DNA of 64,000 bases, from the NCBI RefSeq assembly GCF_000730385.1, contig NZ_CP008849.1:2170001-2234000 (forward strand), given 5' to 3'. The translations under genes and the position numbers were made by a program. The notes below the pieces were generated by a model. That model ran no database searches. It saw only the letters and a program-made list of their open reading frames with translations, and had not been told where the DNA came from. This document shows, piece after piece, positions 1-9,299 of this stretch. Source of the DNA: Alteromonas australica. GTDB lineage: Bacteria > Pseudomonadota > Gammaproteobacteria > Enterobacterales > Alteromonadaceae. Each line of letters begins with the position of its first letter. Position 1 is the first letter of the stretch.

Positions 1-21
1 TTAGTAAAAAGTGAGCTTAAA

Positions 22-77
22 ATTAGGCCACTTAATGTAATACCCATTTAACGGTAATACGTATCACATGGCCTAAT
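22..77. promoter_or_regulatory. Inverted repeat upstream of the first lipoprotein gene
   Basis: ATTAGGCCA at 22-30 is repeated as its exact reverse complement TGGCCTAAT at 69-77, 38 bases apart. The right arm ends 21 bases before the lipoprotein start. It could be an operator or a long-looped hairpin in the 5' leader. The window edge hides what lies further upstream, so the assignment is tentative. Confidence 0.3.
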
Positions 78-98
78 GTAGACTGTTCAAGGATGCCC

Positions 99-944
99 AT
101 GAAAAAATTTGTATGTTTACTGGTTTTCATAACAAGCTTAACCGCATGCTCATCTAAAATTGCTTATAACAATGTAGATTGGTGGATATATTGGTATCTC
201 GATGATTACGTTGAGTTAACAGATGAACAAAAAACAGTGTTTGATGAATATCTAAACACGTGGCGTCAATGGCACAAAAACACGGAGTTATCGAAATACA
301 AAGCCCAGCTTGAAGAAATTAAACAAGACGTACTCACTAACCGTCTAACTTCCGAACGCATTCTTGCCCATTTATTGCACGCCCGTGCGCACTGGACCCG
401 CGCTAGGGACAAGGTTAGCCCAGATGTGGCTGCTATTGCGAAAACGTTAAGTGATGAGCAGGTTATTACATTATTTGCTCAAATCGAAAAAGAAAACCGC
501 GAAGAGATTGAAAAGCGCCAAGACTATTTGTCGCTGTCAGAAAAAGAAAAAAAGCAAAAGCGTAAAGCGCAACTATTAGAGAGTGTGGAAGAGCAAATTG
601 GCCGCCTTACTGATACCCAAGAACAAATTATTGCCACCTATAGCGAACAATATCTATCAACCAGAGATGAATGGATTAACTACCGCGAAACGATGACTAA
701 TGCGGCAAGGCGCATTATCGCCACACGACATATCAATAAAGATTTCGAGCAACAGCTCATCACTCTTATTCAAAACCCAGATACCTACCGCAGCCCAATG
801 TACATCAACGCTAGAGCACATAATACTGAGGTTATGGCGGCAATGGTCAGTGAATTGGCCACCACATTAAGTGACAAGCAAAAGCGCGTGTTTATTGGCA
901 ATATTGAAGACGTTATTGAGGATATCGAAGGCTTTATGGAATAG
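99..944 (+). CDS. DUF6279-type lipoprotein
   Basis: Predicted lipoprotein of 281 residues. The signal peptide is followed by a lipobox (LTAC, residues about 14-17), so Cys17 should be lipidated; the next residues are Ser-Ser, with no Asp at +2, which suggests the outer membrane. The mature part is almost all charged, helical sequence rich in Glu, Lys and Gln (about 130-170), after an aromatic stretch (WWIYWYLDDY) near the N-terminus. This pattern matches my memory of the DUF6279 lipoproteins of marine gammaproteobacteria; the function is unknown. An upstream in-frame ATG at 93 overlaps the Shine-Dalgarno AAGGA (89-93), so ATG 99 is preferred. The gene is alone on its strand and converges on the cohesin-like gene. 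Confidence 0.75.
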   Translation: MKKFVCLLVFITSLTACSSKIAYNNVDWWIYWYLDDYVELTDEQKTVFDEYLNTWRQWHKNTELSKYKAQLEEIKQDVLTNRLTSERILAHLLHARAHWTRARDKVSPDVAAIAKTLSDEQVITLFAQIEKENREEIEKRQDYLSLSEKEKKQKRKAQLLESVEEQIGRLTDTQEQIIATYSEQYLSTRDEWINYRETMTNAARRIIATRHINKDFEQQLITLIQNPDTYRSPMYINARAHNTEVMAAMVSELATTLSDKQKRVFIGNIEDVIEDIEGFME

Positions 945-984
945 CTGTTGGTGTATACTGAATACGTACAAAACGTAACAAGAA

Positions 985-1037
985 ACGCCCCTTATTCCAG
1001 AGCAAAACCGTGAGGTTTGCCAAGGCCTAAGGGGCGT
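985..1037. terminator. Long hairpin between convergent genes
   Basis: A perfect 10-bp stem (ACGCCCCTTA at 985-994, TAAGGGGCGT at 1028-1037) encloses a second imperfect hairpin (GCAAAACC/GGTTTGC). It lies between the stop codons of the lipoprotein gene and the minus-strand cohesin-like gene. On the minus strand the stem is followed by a T-rich stretch (TTTCTTGTT), so it most likely ends the minus-strand operon. The large structured loop is unusual for a simple terminator. Confidence 0.5.
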
Positions 1038-1062
1038 GATTAATGTAAACAGCTTAGTGACT

Positions 1063-1587
1063 TTATTTCACCCTGCGGCGCACGACGAATGCTGCCCCCA
1101 TTAAGATAAGAACAACCATAGCAGGCTCAGAGACTTCTGCCACCGTCAACGTGGCAGACGTAGACGATGTTGGGACTATTATATTACCACTCCCATCAGA
1201 CAATAGCAGACCGCTGGTGTCGAAACTAAACACGCCGCTCTGCAGTGCATTCAATGAAAGAGTGAAAATGTTAACGGTGCCGGTTAACGCGCCTGTGAAT
1301 GATAGCCCAAGGCTGCTTAAGCTCGTGCCATTATCTGAGTTTGACGTAAACCCAGCCACATCAAATTGACTGGAAGCGTTGTTGATATCGAAGGAAAAGG
1401 CATTTGCATCATAAGGCAACGAAAGTTGGTAACCTTGAAAATCATCAGTAAAGTCAAATATACCACTGAACGAAAGTACCACCTCATCGCCCACATTTAT
1501 TGTGGTTTCGTTCACAGAAACTGAAATTTGAGCTGAATGAGCATTTACGGTCCATAGTAGGGCCAGTATAGCGAATAGTGTTTTCAT
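1063..1587 (-). CDS. Cohesin-like domain protein with PEP-CTERM-type tail
   Basis: Small exported protein (174 aa). Residues 1-19 form a signal peptide ending in AHSA. The body (about 20-150) is beta-rich, with the layout of a cohesin domain: an opening beta strand, a VGDEVVLSFSG-like segment, then YQLSLPYDANAFSF, close to the cohesin pattern of a strand followed by a YDP-like loop. The C-terminus has SEPA, a hydrophobic helix and RRRVK, a variant of the PEP-CTERM signal cut by exosortases. It starts 25 bases after the stop of the dockerin-bearing nuclease, on the same strand, so the two are very likely co-transcribed. I infer that it anchors the nuclease. The cohesin call rests on fold-like pattern only; another Ig-like beta-sandwich remains possible. 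Confidence 0.6.
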   Translation of the reverse strand: MKTLFAILALLWTVNAHSAQISVSVNETTINVGDEVVLSFSGIFDFTDDFQGYQLSLPYDANAFSFDINNASSQFDVAGFTSNSDNGTSLSSLGLSFTGALTGTVNIFTLSLNALQSGVFSFDTSGLLLSDGSGNIIVPTSSTSATLTVAEVSEPAMVVLILMGAAFVVRRRVK

Positions 1588-1612
1588 CTTTTTTACTCCA
1601 TTTAAAAGCTAG

Positions 1613-4600
1613 TTAATTTGTTGCGCAGCCCATATTTGTGCACATGTTTCGCAGCATCATGACGTCAAAGATATTAATGAGCCCGTCATTATTTAAATCA
1701 AAACTGTCATCCATGTTTTGGTTGGTCGCGATGGCCATAGATAAACGTTGTAAATCAATCATGTCGATATCACCGTCGCTATCCCAATCGCCGGCCATTG
1801 TTTCGCTAGGCATAGTGAAGGTCGCGATCACGGGGTCGTGATCAGAGGCACGATATAGCAGAGAATTTGTGAATAGATCGCCATTGTCTTCAGTGTTGTA
1901 GTCTAAAACGGCGGGCTCATCAGCATTAATGTGCCACTCAGTGGCATCAAACAGCCATTCAGAGGCAAGGGCATTGGTCATTAAATAGTCCAACGTGCCA
2001 AGTTGACCATCAAAGGTGTAGCTATAGGCCAATTCACCAATCACAGTTGCAGCGGCATCTGAATAACCATAATCATTTAACACGGTAATAGGGTCTTCTT
2101 TCGCGTAGCTATTTAAGTCACCCAGCAAGATGACCGGGGTGTCTGGATATTCAGCTTCTAACCACGTGGCCACGGCGGTTGCCGCCCGTGTACGGGTTTT
2201 GTTACAGTTACCTTGACCTGTCTCATAGTCATCATCCCCGGTGCCGCAGGACGAACCTTTCGACTTAAAATGGTTAACATTGACCACAAACGTTTCGCCC
2301 GAGGCCAGGTGAATAAATTGCTGAGCTAGAGAAGGGCGGTTTTTTGTATCGACGAACAGCACACCCTCATCATCGCTTGGGCTATTACTTGAGTACAATA
2401 CTCTGGGCGCTTGATTCACACTTACTGTTGCAGGTTTATATAAAATTCCCACAACGATTTCGTCTGTACCAACGGCACCATTATTATTGGCCACAGAAGA
2501 CGCATCAATGTAGGCATAGGTACCTTCACCCATAGCGCTATTTAGTGCATCAACAAGTTGAGCAATTGCGCTGTCGCTACCAAACCCATCATTTTCTATT
2601 TCCATCAAACCTAATATATCGGCGTTGATGACAACGAGTGCGCTGACAATCTTGTCTAATTGACGGGCGTATTCGTCAGCCGTGGTGGCGCCACGAGCAG
2701 TAGGAAAATCGCCGCCATTACCGTCACCATTAAACAAATTAAGTACATTGAACCCTGCAATGGTCAAATCCTTCGCGGAAATGGCGGGAGCAGCTTCACG
2801 AGGATTTGTGTTTACTGTCGTTGGCGACTTAGTTTGATAAACACGATACCAATTAAAGGCATAGCCCAATACCCCTTCGATGTTACTCACTTGCATACCA
2901 CTTCGCGCGCTATTGTCAGCAGTGAAGCCATCGTCAGGTACATAATAGGCACTAACCGCATCGCCTGAACCTGTGTCGTCAATAAGCATTTGTGATAATG
3001 CGTTTGCGCTTGCTAACGCGAATGCTTCATCACTGCCTGGCAACGCTATCTGTGTAGGCTGATATAACCGAGAAGGTGCCACCCCAAGTTCGCCAAATTC
3101 ACCATAATTGTAATTTTGAGTCACGTACAAGGTTTGCGAATTGCTAATTAACATGCCTTCTAAGGCTTCAAACGCCAATGCATTTTCCACAGGGAGCCAC
3201 ATTGATGTCGCAAGCGTGGTGTTACTTCCACACGCTAAATTAGCTTCAATATCGGAGAGTTGAGTTTGCTCATAATACTCCTCAGCGGTACCGAGTAACC
3301 TCACGATTTGCCCAGTACTTACGCTGACATCAGGGGCATAGACGGCAATACCTTCAGAAGTGAGTGGATTGCTGTCTTGGTTAGACGGTTCTTCTTGAAC
3401 AAAGAAACTACCGCCGTCGAGTACCGCAGTTACAGCAGCTTCTATAACCACGCGTTGTCCATTTAGTGGTGTGACAAAACTGTCGCCTTGAACGTCACTT
3501 ATCAAGGTGGCGCTATCGCCACAAAGGCCGATAACGAGGTCGTCTTGGTTGTCATCGCTACCATCGTCAATGTCGCTACACTGTGCATCATCTTCCTGTG
3601 TGAATAGTTGCCCAGCATTTATCGACCCCATACTTGCGTCAGCTGGGCCGGCAAAGGTAAATGAACAACGTTGATTGCCTTCACCCACACGCTGCAATGA
3701 CTGTGTTGATAATGCAGTTCCCGTTTCACTCACCAAAATGTCAGTACTGGTTAAGCCAGACGCTGGGCCATTGGTGGCAGTCATAACCCCTTCGTAGCTT
3801 AGAAACTCAACAACATCGCCGTCAACAACAAGCGCTAAACCGTCTGGTGCACCATTTTGAATACCTGAAACAAGCATGGCTGCAGTACCATACCCATTTC
3901 CTTCATCTGGGAGAGTGCCTGTAAAGGTCACTGTTTTGTAGCTAGTGCCGCCATTGCCGTTATACAAAACCAGCGAGACAGTGCTTAAATCGGCGCCCGC
4001 TGGCCCCGCTATTTCAACAAACTCGTTCTCATCGCCACCGTCGTTGTCGTAATGAAACTCGTTAATAAACATGCCTTCTGCAATGATGCCCGGTGCGTCG
4101 TTTCCATCGTCGTCACTGCCACTATCACCGTCATCAGTATCACTAGAAGTGCCAAATACTTGGGTGAGGTTTACGGCACCCGCCGTTGCACTGGCAGGGG
4201 CATTCCAAGTGAAGTCACTGTATTGCCTTCCTTCACCACCAAGTTGTAAAGACAGGCCAACTTCCGTTGAGGTGGTCTCACTTACGCCAATATCAATACT
4301 GGTTAAGCCATTTGCAGCGCCGCTCGTGGCGGTTAATTCACCTTCATAGCTTAAAAATTGGATCACAGTGCCATCAGGGCCGACCAATGCAATGCCATCT
4401 GGACTGCCATTTTGAATACCCGACTTTTCAAAGGCAAGAACGCCAAAGCCGCTATCGTTGAGATTAGGAATAACACCAGAGAGCGACTCGGTCGCGTAAT
4501 CGCTTCCGCCATTACCGTTATAGAAAACTAACGTGTAACCAGATAAATCAGTATTGGCAGACCCAGCTATTTCAACCAACTCGTTAATGTCTCCACCGTC

Positions 4601-5200
4601 GTTATCGTAATGAATTTCATTTATAAACGGAGTAACGGTAAAGTTGAATGTTTGCCCTTGATTAGCCGCGCCCGGTGTTTGGTTATTCGCGTGCCATGTA
4701 AAATCGTCGTATTCGCTACCTTCTCCAGTCAGTTGCAAAGACATACCTATTTCCGTACTTGCGGTTTCTTCAATACCAATGTCTACGCTCGTTATACCGT
4801 CTGCTGCACCACCTACAGCGGTAAAACTGCCTTCGTAGCTCAAAAACTGGATCAGTTGACCGTTGCTATCAACTAGCGCTAATCCGTCGGGTGCTCCATT
4901 TTGAATACCGTTGGTAGGCAGGTTGATAACGTAACTTCCCATTCCATCACCAAGGGATGCTACGGTGCCCGACAGGGTCTCTGTCAGGTAAGCGGCACCA
5001 TTATTTCCGTTGTAAAGTACCACTGAATAGTCGGTTAAATCAGTGCCTTCTGGTGCAACTATTTCGATAAATTCGTCAACATCACCACCGTCGTTGTCGT
5101 AGTGAAACTCATTGATAAACACCGAAGTCGCGAAAGCTGAACTTGAGATAAGGGCACTGGCAATGGCGCCGGCTACCTTTGCTGAAGCGAGAGGTTTCAT
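1613..5200 (-). CDS. ExeM/NucH-type extracellular nuclease with dockerin
   Basis: Secreted 1195-residue nuclease. Order: signal peptide (1-25); three lamin-tail domains (about 28-184, 192-350, 378-534), each opening with a near-identical FINEFHYDNDGGD segment; an OB-fold region like YhcR (about 560-690); an exonuclease/endonuclease/phosphatase domain in the C-terminal third (FNVLNLFN, LMEIEND, NHFKSK, LLGDLNS, SDHDPV), which carries the metal-binding and catalytic Glu, Asn, Asp and His; and a C-terminal type I dockerin with two calcium loops (DSDGDIDMIDL and DLNNDGLINIFDV). Asp/Ser-rich linkers separate the domains. Related enzymes degrade extracellular DNA for phosphate and biofilm turnover. 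The dockerin is not usual for this family and the next gene encodes a cohesin-like protein. The ATG at 5200 opens a clear signal peptide. Confidence 0.88.
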   Translation of the reverse strand: MKPLASAKVAGAIASALISSSAFATSVFINEFHYDNDGGDVDEFIEIVAPEGTDLTDYSVVLYNGNNGAAYLTETLSGTVASLGDGMGSYVINLPTNGIQNGAPDGLALVDSNGQLIQFLSYEGSFTAVGGAADGITSVDIGIEETASTEIGMSLQLTGEGSEYDDFTWHANNQTPGAANQGQTFNFTVTPFINEIHYDNDGGDINELVEIAGSANTDLSGYTLVFYNGNGGSDYATESLSGVIPNLNDSGFGVLAFEKSGIQNGSPDGIALVGPDGTVIQFLSYEGELTATSGAANGLTSIDIGVSETTSTEVGLSLQLGGEGRQYSDFTWNAPASATAGAVNLTQVFGTSSDTDDGDSGSDDDGNDAPGIIAEGMFINEFHYDNDGGDENEFVEIAGPAGADLSTVSLVLYNGNGGTSYKTVTFTGTLPDEGNGYGTAAMLVSGIQNGAPDGLALVVDGDVVEFLSYEGVMTATNGPASGLTSTDILVSETGTALSTQSLQRVGEGNQRCSFTFAGPADASMGSINAGQLFTQEDDAQCSDIDDGSDDNQDDLVIGLCGDSATLISDVQGDSFVTPLNGQRVVIEAAVTAVLDGGSFFVQEEPSNQDSNPLTSEGIAVYAPDVSVSTGQIVRLLGTAEEYYEQTQLSDIEANLACGSNTTLATSMWLPVENALAFEALEGMLISNSQTLYVTQNYNYGEFGELGVAPSRLYQPTQIALPGSDEAFALASANALSQMLIDDTGSGDAVSAYYVPDDGFTADNSARSGMQVSNIEGVLGYAFNWYRVYQTKSPTTVNTNPREAAPAISAKDLTIAGFNVLNLFNGDGNGGDFPTARGATTADEYARQLDKIVSALVVINADILGLMEIENDGFGSDSAIAQLVDALNSAMGEGTYAYIDASSVANNNGAVGTDEIVVGILYKPATVSVNQAPRVLYSSNSPSDDEGVLFVDTKNRPSLAQQFIHLASGETFVVNVNHFKSKGSSCGTGDDDYETGQGNCNKTRTRAATAVATWLEAEYPDTPVILLGDLNSYAKEDPITVLNDYGYSDAAATVIGELAYSYTFDGQLGTLDYLMTNALASEWLFDATEWHINADEPAVLDYNTEDNGDLFTNSLLYRASDHDPVIATFTMPSETMAGDWDSDGDIDMIDLQRLSMAIATNQNMDDSFDLNNDGLINIFDVMMLRNMCTNMGCATN
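3599..5119 (-). repeat. Three tandem lamin-tail domain units
   Basis: Three coding repeats of about 155 codons occupy 4649-5119, 4151-4627 and 3599-4069. Each begins FINE(F/I)HYDNDGGD and contains VLYNGNGG-like, GIQNGAPDG-like and FLSYEG segments. The repeats are similar at DNA level in those segments, so internal recombination could change copy number. Confidence 0.8.
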
Positions 5201-5587
5201 TATTGTTCCTTTGTTCCATCGGAAGCATAAAGCTGCAGTTATGCTGAATAAAAAAGAAACAAAACATTACCTGTACCGAATGACAGTTTGGTTACATGGA
5301 CAAAGCACCTCAGCTTTAACGTAACACGTTGAATAATAGTGAGTTAATGTAATTTTGGCTAATTTATTCTTATATTGGTGTAAAAAAATTAGACGGTCGA
5401 TAGGAGGCGAATATGAGGAGAATAGGGCGTGGGGTGACTTGCCATTAGTGATGATAGGGTACTTGCCTTACAAAAATGATGAATCTAATTATGTAAGGAA
5501 AACTGACAGATGTCACAAAAATATCATGAAAAATTCAACAACGAATACCCATCGACATCACTGACATTGGCACGAGCGGTGAACAGG
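5201..5587. other. Intergenic region upstream of the nuclease operon
   Basis: 387 bases between the nuclease start and the stop of a small lipoprotein gene. It should hold the nuclease promoter. The only structure I see is CCTTACA (5466-5472) with its reverse complement TGTAAGG (5492-5498) around a 19-base loop. A 69-codon frame at 5355-5564 has no recognisable features and was not accepted as a gene. Confidence 0.4.
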
Positions 5588-5881
5588 CTATTTTTTACTT
5601 GACGTTTCCTTGTCATTTTTTCCAATGGCAACGTTTGACCCCTTACAAATAGTGTCGTAATCGTCACGATAAAATCGAAAATCTTCACACTCTGCTTGAT
5701 AACGCTTTCTGGCTGTTATGGCTTGTTGAGGGTATCGGTTATCATCCATTGTTCTGGCGAGGGTTTCACAAACGTGTAATTGTCGGTTAACTTCTACAAT
5801 ATCTTCGCAAGGCTGCGTTTGACTACAACCGCTAAGTAAAAAGACAGAAACTGTAGCATGTAGTGATATACCTGTTTTCAT
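5588..5881 (-). CDS. Small lipoprotein, unknown function
   Basis: Predicted lipoprotein of 97 residues. A short signal peptide ends in the lipobox LLSGC. The mature protein is about 75 residues with four further cysteines (QPCEDI, VCETL, ECEDF, ICKG), enough for two disulfides in the periplasm. A GTG at 5890 is possible, but ATG 5881 is preferred because AGGGTG lies six bases upstream. It begins five bases after the stop of the receiver-TPR gene and so is almost certainly co-transcribed with it. I do not recognise a family. Confidence 0.6.
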   Translation of the reverse strand: MKTGISLHATVSVFLLSGCSQTQPCEDIVEVNRQLHVCETLARTMDDNRYPQQAITARKRYQAECEDFRFYRDDYDTICKGSNVAIGKNDKETSSKK

Positions 5882-5886
5882 TATGT

Positions 5887-7524
5887 TCACCCTATAATCT
5901 GGTCTAGTTCCTGCCTTAGTGTCTGATACTTTTCAGCATGTTGTTGCTTTAAAGGCATATCATCTATTAATTTGAAAAGCTTTCTGCACTCTAACATCAT
6001 TTCGCGAGAAGGCTTGTCGGATTTTAAAAGTAATTGTAGTAAGCATTGCAGTAGGTTTAGGGTGACCCCGGTATTCACCGGCGCAAACCCTTGAGCAAGG
6101 GCAAACGCTGCTTTTGCTTGCTCGTATTTACCTTGTTGATAGTACTTTATGCCTTCGCGATTAAACTGTTGATAATTAGCAAAGTTTTGTTTTGAGTTGT
6201 GTTGCTCTTTAGAAAGTAAAAAACGGCTATTAGGGTCAAGATTGCCTTCACTGTTTTTTAATACTTCCTGCAGTTTTAACGCATCTTCAAATTCACCTAA
6301 GTCATACATAACTTTAATGCTATCAGGAATGAAAGCGATAGGCGGAGTTTGGTACTTCTCTTCAATTGCCCATTGCGATCGCACTAAGTGTTTCTTGGCA
6401 TCTAACATCTTGCCGTCAATCGCGTTCACCCGAGCATTCATGATTCGGCCAAAAATTTCCACATCAAAATCTTCATCTAGGCGATGGAGGTATTCATCAA
6501 ACTTGCCACGTTGTAGCGCTAACAATGCTTCTTGTTGGTACTTATTTCGAGTTCGCTTATCATCGGTATATTCTGCAACATCCAATAAACTTCTAATGTA
6601 ACCGCACCAATGAAGACAGTCGTAATGTACCGTTCGCTTGGACAAATCCCAAATGGCGAAACTCGATTCAGCAGCTAATAGGTAATCGTCGTGATTACGA
6701 GCAATTTCACACGCGTGAAAATGGCGAGGTAGTGAAAAAGGAGATAGCTTAATCGCTTGCCGTATGGCGCTTATAGCTAATTCACCTTGCTGCTTGGCAT
6801 CACTGGCCTGTGCCAAAATGTCTTGTGCTTCCGCACTGAAGCGATTTCGCTTTAGAACCTGTTCAGCCATGTCCATCGCTTTATCGTATTGCTGCAAGTG
6901 AACATAGGTTTTCCCCAACGCTACCTGCACCCACATAATGGGCTTGCCATCTAAGTAGGGCGTGAGTACATCAAGTGCCTTGTCTGGCTGTTCAAGTTGC
7001 CAGTACAGTTCAACTAAGAGTTGTTCGCAACTGCCTCTGTAAGGAGAGGGGCTGGCGAGTAAGTCTTCGCATATATCTACCGCCGTATTTAAATTATCAT
7101 TGGCAATTTCACGGTAAACATCACCTAAATATTGGCGCTTAGACCACGCCCTAGAAATACGGGATTTTAACTGAACCTGAGAAAAAGGCTTAATAAGGTA
7201 ATCATCTGGACGGCGTTCTATAGACCCCAGTACTACAGGCCTCGCACTATCAGCACTAATTAAAATGAACACCGTTGTAGGCTTGATTAACCGTCTTACC
7301 CTTAACTCTTCTACAAACTCAAAGCCGTTTTTCCGGTCACTACCTAAGTGTAGATCTGACACTACCACATCAAATTTTTGCTTACGGCAAATTGAAATGG
7401 CCTTTTCAGCAGAAGACTTGGTCACGATATCCGTGGCACCCATAGAATGCATTAAACCGCGAAGGAGCAATAAAAAGGGGCGCTGATCCTCAACAATAAG
7501 CACTTGCTTATTAGCAAAGTTCAT
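5887..7524 (-). CDS. Response regulator with TPR output region
   Basis: Cytoplasmic protein of 545 residues. Residues 1-125 are a receiver domain: acidic pair in VEDQ (11-14), phospho-acceptor Asp in VVSDLHLG (near 57), and a conserved Lys in LIKPF (near 113). The remainder is helical with tetratricopeptide-like repeats, including KALDVLTPYL, KAYVHLQQYDKAMDMA-like and YYQQGKYEQAKAAFALAQ units. There is no DNA-binding or enzyme domain, so output is probably by protein-protein contact. No histidine kinase is adjacent; the nearest is the soluble kinase at 20294-20995. The small lipoprotein gene follows directly. Family-level function is not established. Confidence 0.85.
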   Translation of the reverse strand: MNFANKQVLIVEDQRPFLLLLRGLMHSMGATDIVTKSSAEKAISICRKQKFDVVVSDLHLGSDRKNGFEFVEELRVRRLIKPTTVFILISADSARPVVLGSIERRPDDYLIKPFSQVQLKSRISRAWSKRQYLGDVYREIANDNLNTAVDICEDLLASPSPYRGSCEQLLVELYWQLEQPDKALDVLTPYLDGKPIMWVQVALGKTYVHLQQYDKAMDMAEQVLKRNRFSAEAQDILAQASDAKQQGELAISAIRQAIKLSPFSLPRHFHACEIARNHDDYLLAAESSFAIWDLSKRTVHYDCLHWCGYIRSLLDVAEYTDDKRTRNKYQQEALLALQRGKFDEYLHRLDEDFDVEIFGRIMNARVNAIDGKMLDAKKHLVRSQWAIEEKYQTPPIAFIPDSIKVMYDLGEFEDALKLQEVLKNSEGNLDPNSRFLLSKEQHNSKQNFANYQQFNREGIKYYQQGKYEQAKAAFALAQGFAPVNTGVTLNLLQCLLQLLLKSDKPSREMMLECRKLFKLIDDMPLKQQHAEKYQTLRQELDQIIG

Positions 7525-7660
7525 TTCGTGTCCGAGTAAATAAGTACAATACGCATAACTACATGATTAATTAAAATAACCATTAGAGCAAGAATAAGCT
7601 TAAGAAAAACATTATCTTGCCGACAACGTACGTATGTAATCAAATGATTAACGGCGATTT

Positions 7661-8158
7661 GTGAATCACTCTATAGACCAAGCCACTGTTTCCATCGATC
7701 CCAGTAGTGGGTTTGAACTTAACGGGAAATTGTCAAACGCAACCAAAAATGCGCGATTGTTTTCGCTGTATTTGGCGATGCAACAGACAGCACTGGCAGA
7801 TACTATTGGCATTGAGAGCCCCACTGCGTCTACGCCTGACGTTGAAACACAACTTCGCTCGCTAAATTTTTACCGCCACCCGGCCTTGTCAGCAGACGAT
7901 TTGCATTGGGAAACCTTGAATCGCGTGAACCAGGCATTTAGTCAACACCAGTTTGCAGACGCACGGCTACACCTGGCCATGCACCCCATGCCACTGGCAC
8001 AGGTTGATAATGCGCAGAAAATAAGCGACGACATTGTTAATAACTGTCCCTTAGGGGCGCAAAAGCGACTTTCCAAGCAATACAGTTCGACCCTGTACGA
8101 AGACAACACACTTATGGAAGAGGTTATTCTCAACGCCAAACAGGCTGTTGCTGCTTAA
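7661..8158 (+). CDS. Conserved hypothetical protein
   Basis: A 165-residue soluble protein that appears to start at GTG 7661. There is no signal peptide or membrane segment. It contains [32 protein letters not shown] and a C-terminal acidic-to-helical stretch. It may belong to the small gammaproteobacterial family called VC2046/SO_2500 in annotations, but I am unsure. The reading frame is clean and uses codons like its neighbours, and the next gene begins about 85 bases after its stop. Confidence 0.55.
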   Translation: MNHSIDQATVSIDPSSGFELNGKLSNATKNARLFSLYLAMQQTALADTIGIESPTASTPDVETQLRSLNFYRHPALSADDLHWETLNRVNQAFSQHQFADARLHLAMHPMPLAQVDNAQKISDDIVNNCPLGAQKRLSKQYSSTLYEDNTLMEEVILNAKQAVAA

Positions 8159-8243
8159 ACTGGCAATCGTCCTGGCCATTTGTTACACTCCGCGCCGCAT
8201 TTTTTGCACTGGTTTTACGTTCCAACTAGCAAAGGTGAACACC

Positions 8244-9239
8244 ATGTCTAAATATATTGTTTGCGCGATGTATAAATTCGTTGCGCTTGAAAATTACGAA
8301 GCTATGCGCCAGCCTCTTTTAGAGGCTATGGAATCTAACGGAATTAAAGGTACTTTGTTACTTGCCGAAGAAGGCATTAATGGTACTGTGTCCGGCAGTA
8401 GAGAAGGCATTGATGCCTTACTTGACTACCTCAACAATGATGCTCGCATCAACGCTATTTCTACCAAAGAGTCGTTACATGACGAACAACCGTTTTATCG
8501 CACCAAGGTAAAACTGAAAAAAGAAATCGTCACAATGGGTGTTGAAGGTATAGACCCCCGAAGAACGGTAGGCACCTACGTTAAGCCAAAAGATTGGAAT
8601 GCGTTAATAAGCGACCCAGACGTTACCGTTATTGATACGCGCAACAACTACGAAATCGAAATTGGCACATTTAAAAATGCCATCGACCCGAAAACGGAAA
8701 CGTTCAGAGAGTTTCCTGAGTACGTGGAAAAAGCCCTAGACCCTGAGAAAAACAAAAAAGTCGCCATGTTTTGTACTGGAGGTATACGCTGTGAAAAATC
8801 CACCGCTTACCTTAAAGAACAAGGTTTTGAAGAGGTCTATCATTTAGAAGGCGGCATCCTCCAGTACTTAGAAGATGTGCCAAAAGAAGAGTCACTTTGG
8901 GAAGGGGATTGTTTCGTGTTTGATAATCGCGTTGCGGTTAACCACGATCTGGAAAAAAGTCATTATGAACAGTGTTATGCATGCCGCTTACCGATTACTG
9001 CTGAAGATAAGCAAAGTGATAAGTATGAAGCGGGTGTTAGTTGTCCACACTGCTATGGCACCCACACCGAAGACCAGCTTGCGCGGTTCAGAGAGCGCGA
9101 AAAGCAGGTGCAACTGGCGAAGCAACGTCAGCAAGAACACGTTGGCACCGAAGCACGCTTGACCATGGAACAGAAGCGCCAAGAAAAAGCGCAGCAACAA
9201 CGCGAACGCGCGTTAAAAGCGAAAGAAAATCAAGCGTAG
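8244..9239 (+). CDS. trhO: tRNA uridine(34) hydroxylase TrhO
   Basis: Rhodanese-family protein (YceA) that hydroxylates U34 of certain tRNAs, the first step toward 5-(carboxy)methoxyuridine; the activity is known from the E. coli and Bacillus proteins. The N-terminal ferredoxin-like domain (1-100) contains [13 protein letters not shown]. The rhodanese domain (about 115-225) has the active loop [10 protein letters not shown] with the catalytic Cys. A C-terminal Cys pair region ([14 protein letters not shown]) resembles a zinc site. The tail (from about 285) is Gln/Lys/Arg-rich. Length is 331 residues, against about 350 in E. coli. The frame is open upstream, but AAAGGTG at 8231 and family length support ATG 8244. 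Confidence 0.92.
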   Translation: MSKYIVCAMYKFVALENYEAMRQPLLEAMESNGIKGTLLLAEEGINGTVSGSREGIDALLDYLNNDARINAISTKESLHDEQPFYRTKVKLKKEIVTMGVEGIDPRRTVGTYVKPKDWNALISDPDVTVIDTRNNYEIEIGTFKNAIDPKTETFREFPEYVEKALDPEKNKKVAMFCTGGIRCEKSTAYLKEQGFEEVYHLEGGILQYLEDVPKEESLWEGDCFVFDNRVAVNHDLEKSHYEQCYACRLPITAEDKQSDKYEAGVSCPHCYGTHTEDQLARFREREKQVQLAKQRQQEHVGTEARLTMEQKRQEKAQQQRERALKAKENQA

Positions 9240-9299
9240 ACACTGAAAGAGAAGGGCGTTACACTCTCCCTTAAATGTTGTAGCTAAAAGGGAAAGCGA

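Noticed and set aside
3659-4876. Series of plus-strand open frames opposite the nuclease gene
   Set aside because: They arise from the repetitive codon pattern of the lamin-tail domains on the other strand.
5355-5564. 69-codon plus-strand open frame in the nuclease upstream region
   Set aside because: No domain, signal peptide or Shine-Dalgarno of note, and composition is like noncoding DNA.
8148-8243. N-terminal extension of TrhO from an upstream TTG
   Set aside because: Overlaps the previous gene's end, is unrelated to the family N-terminus, and lacks a Shine-Dalgarno, whereas ATG 8244 has one.
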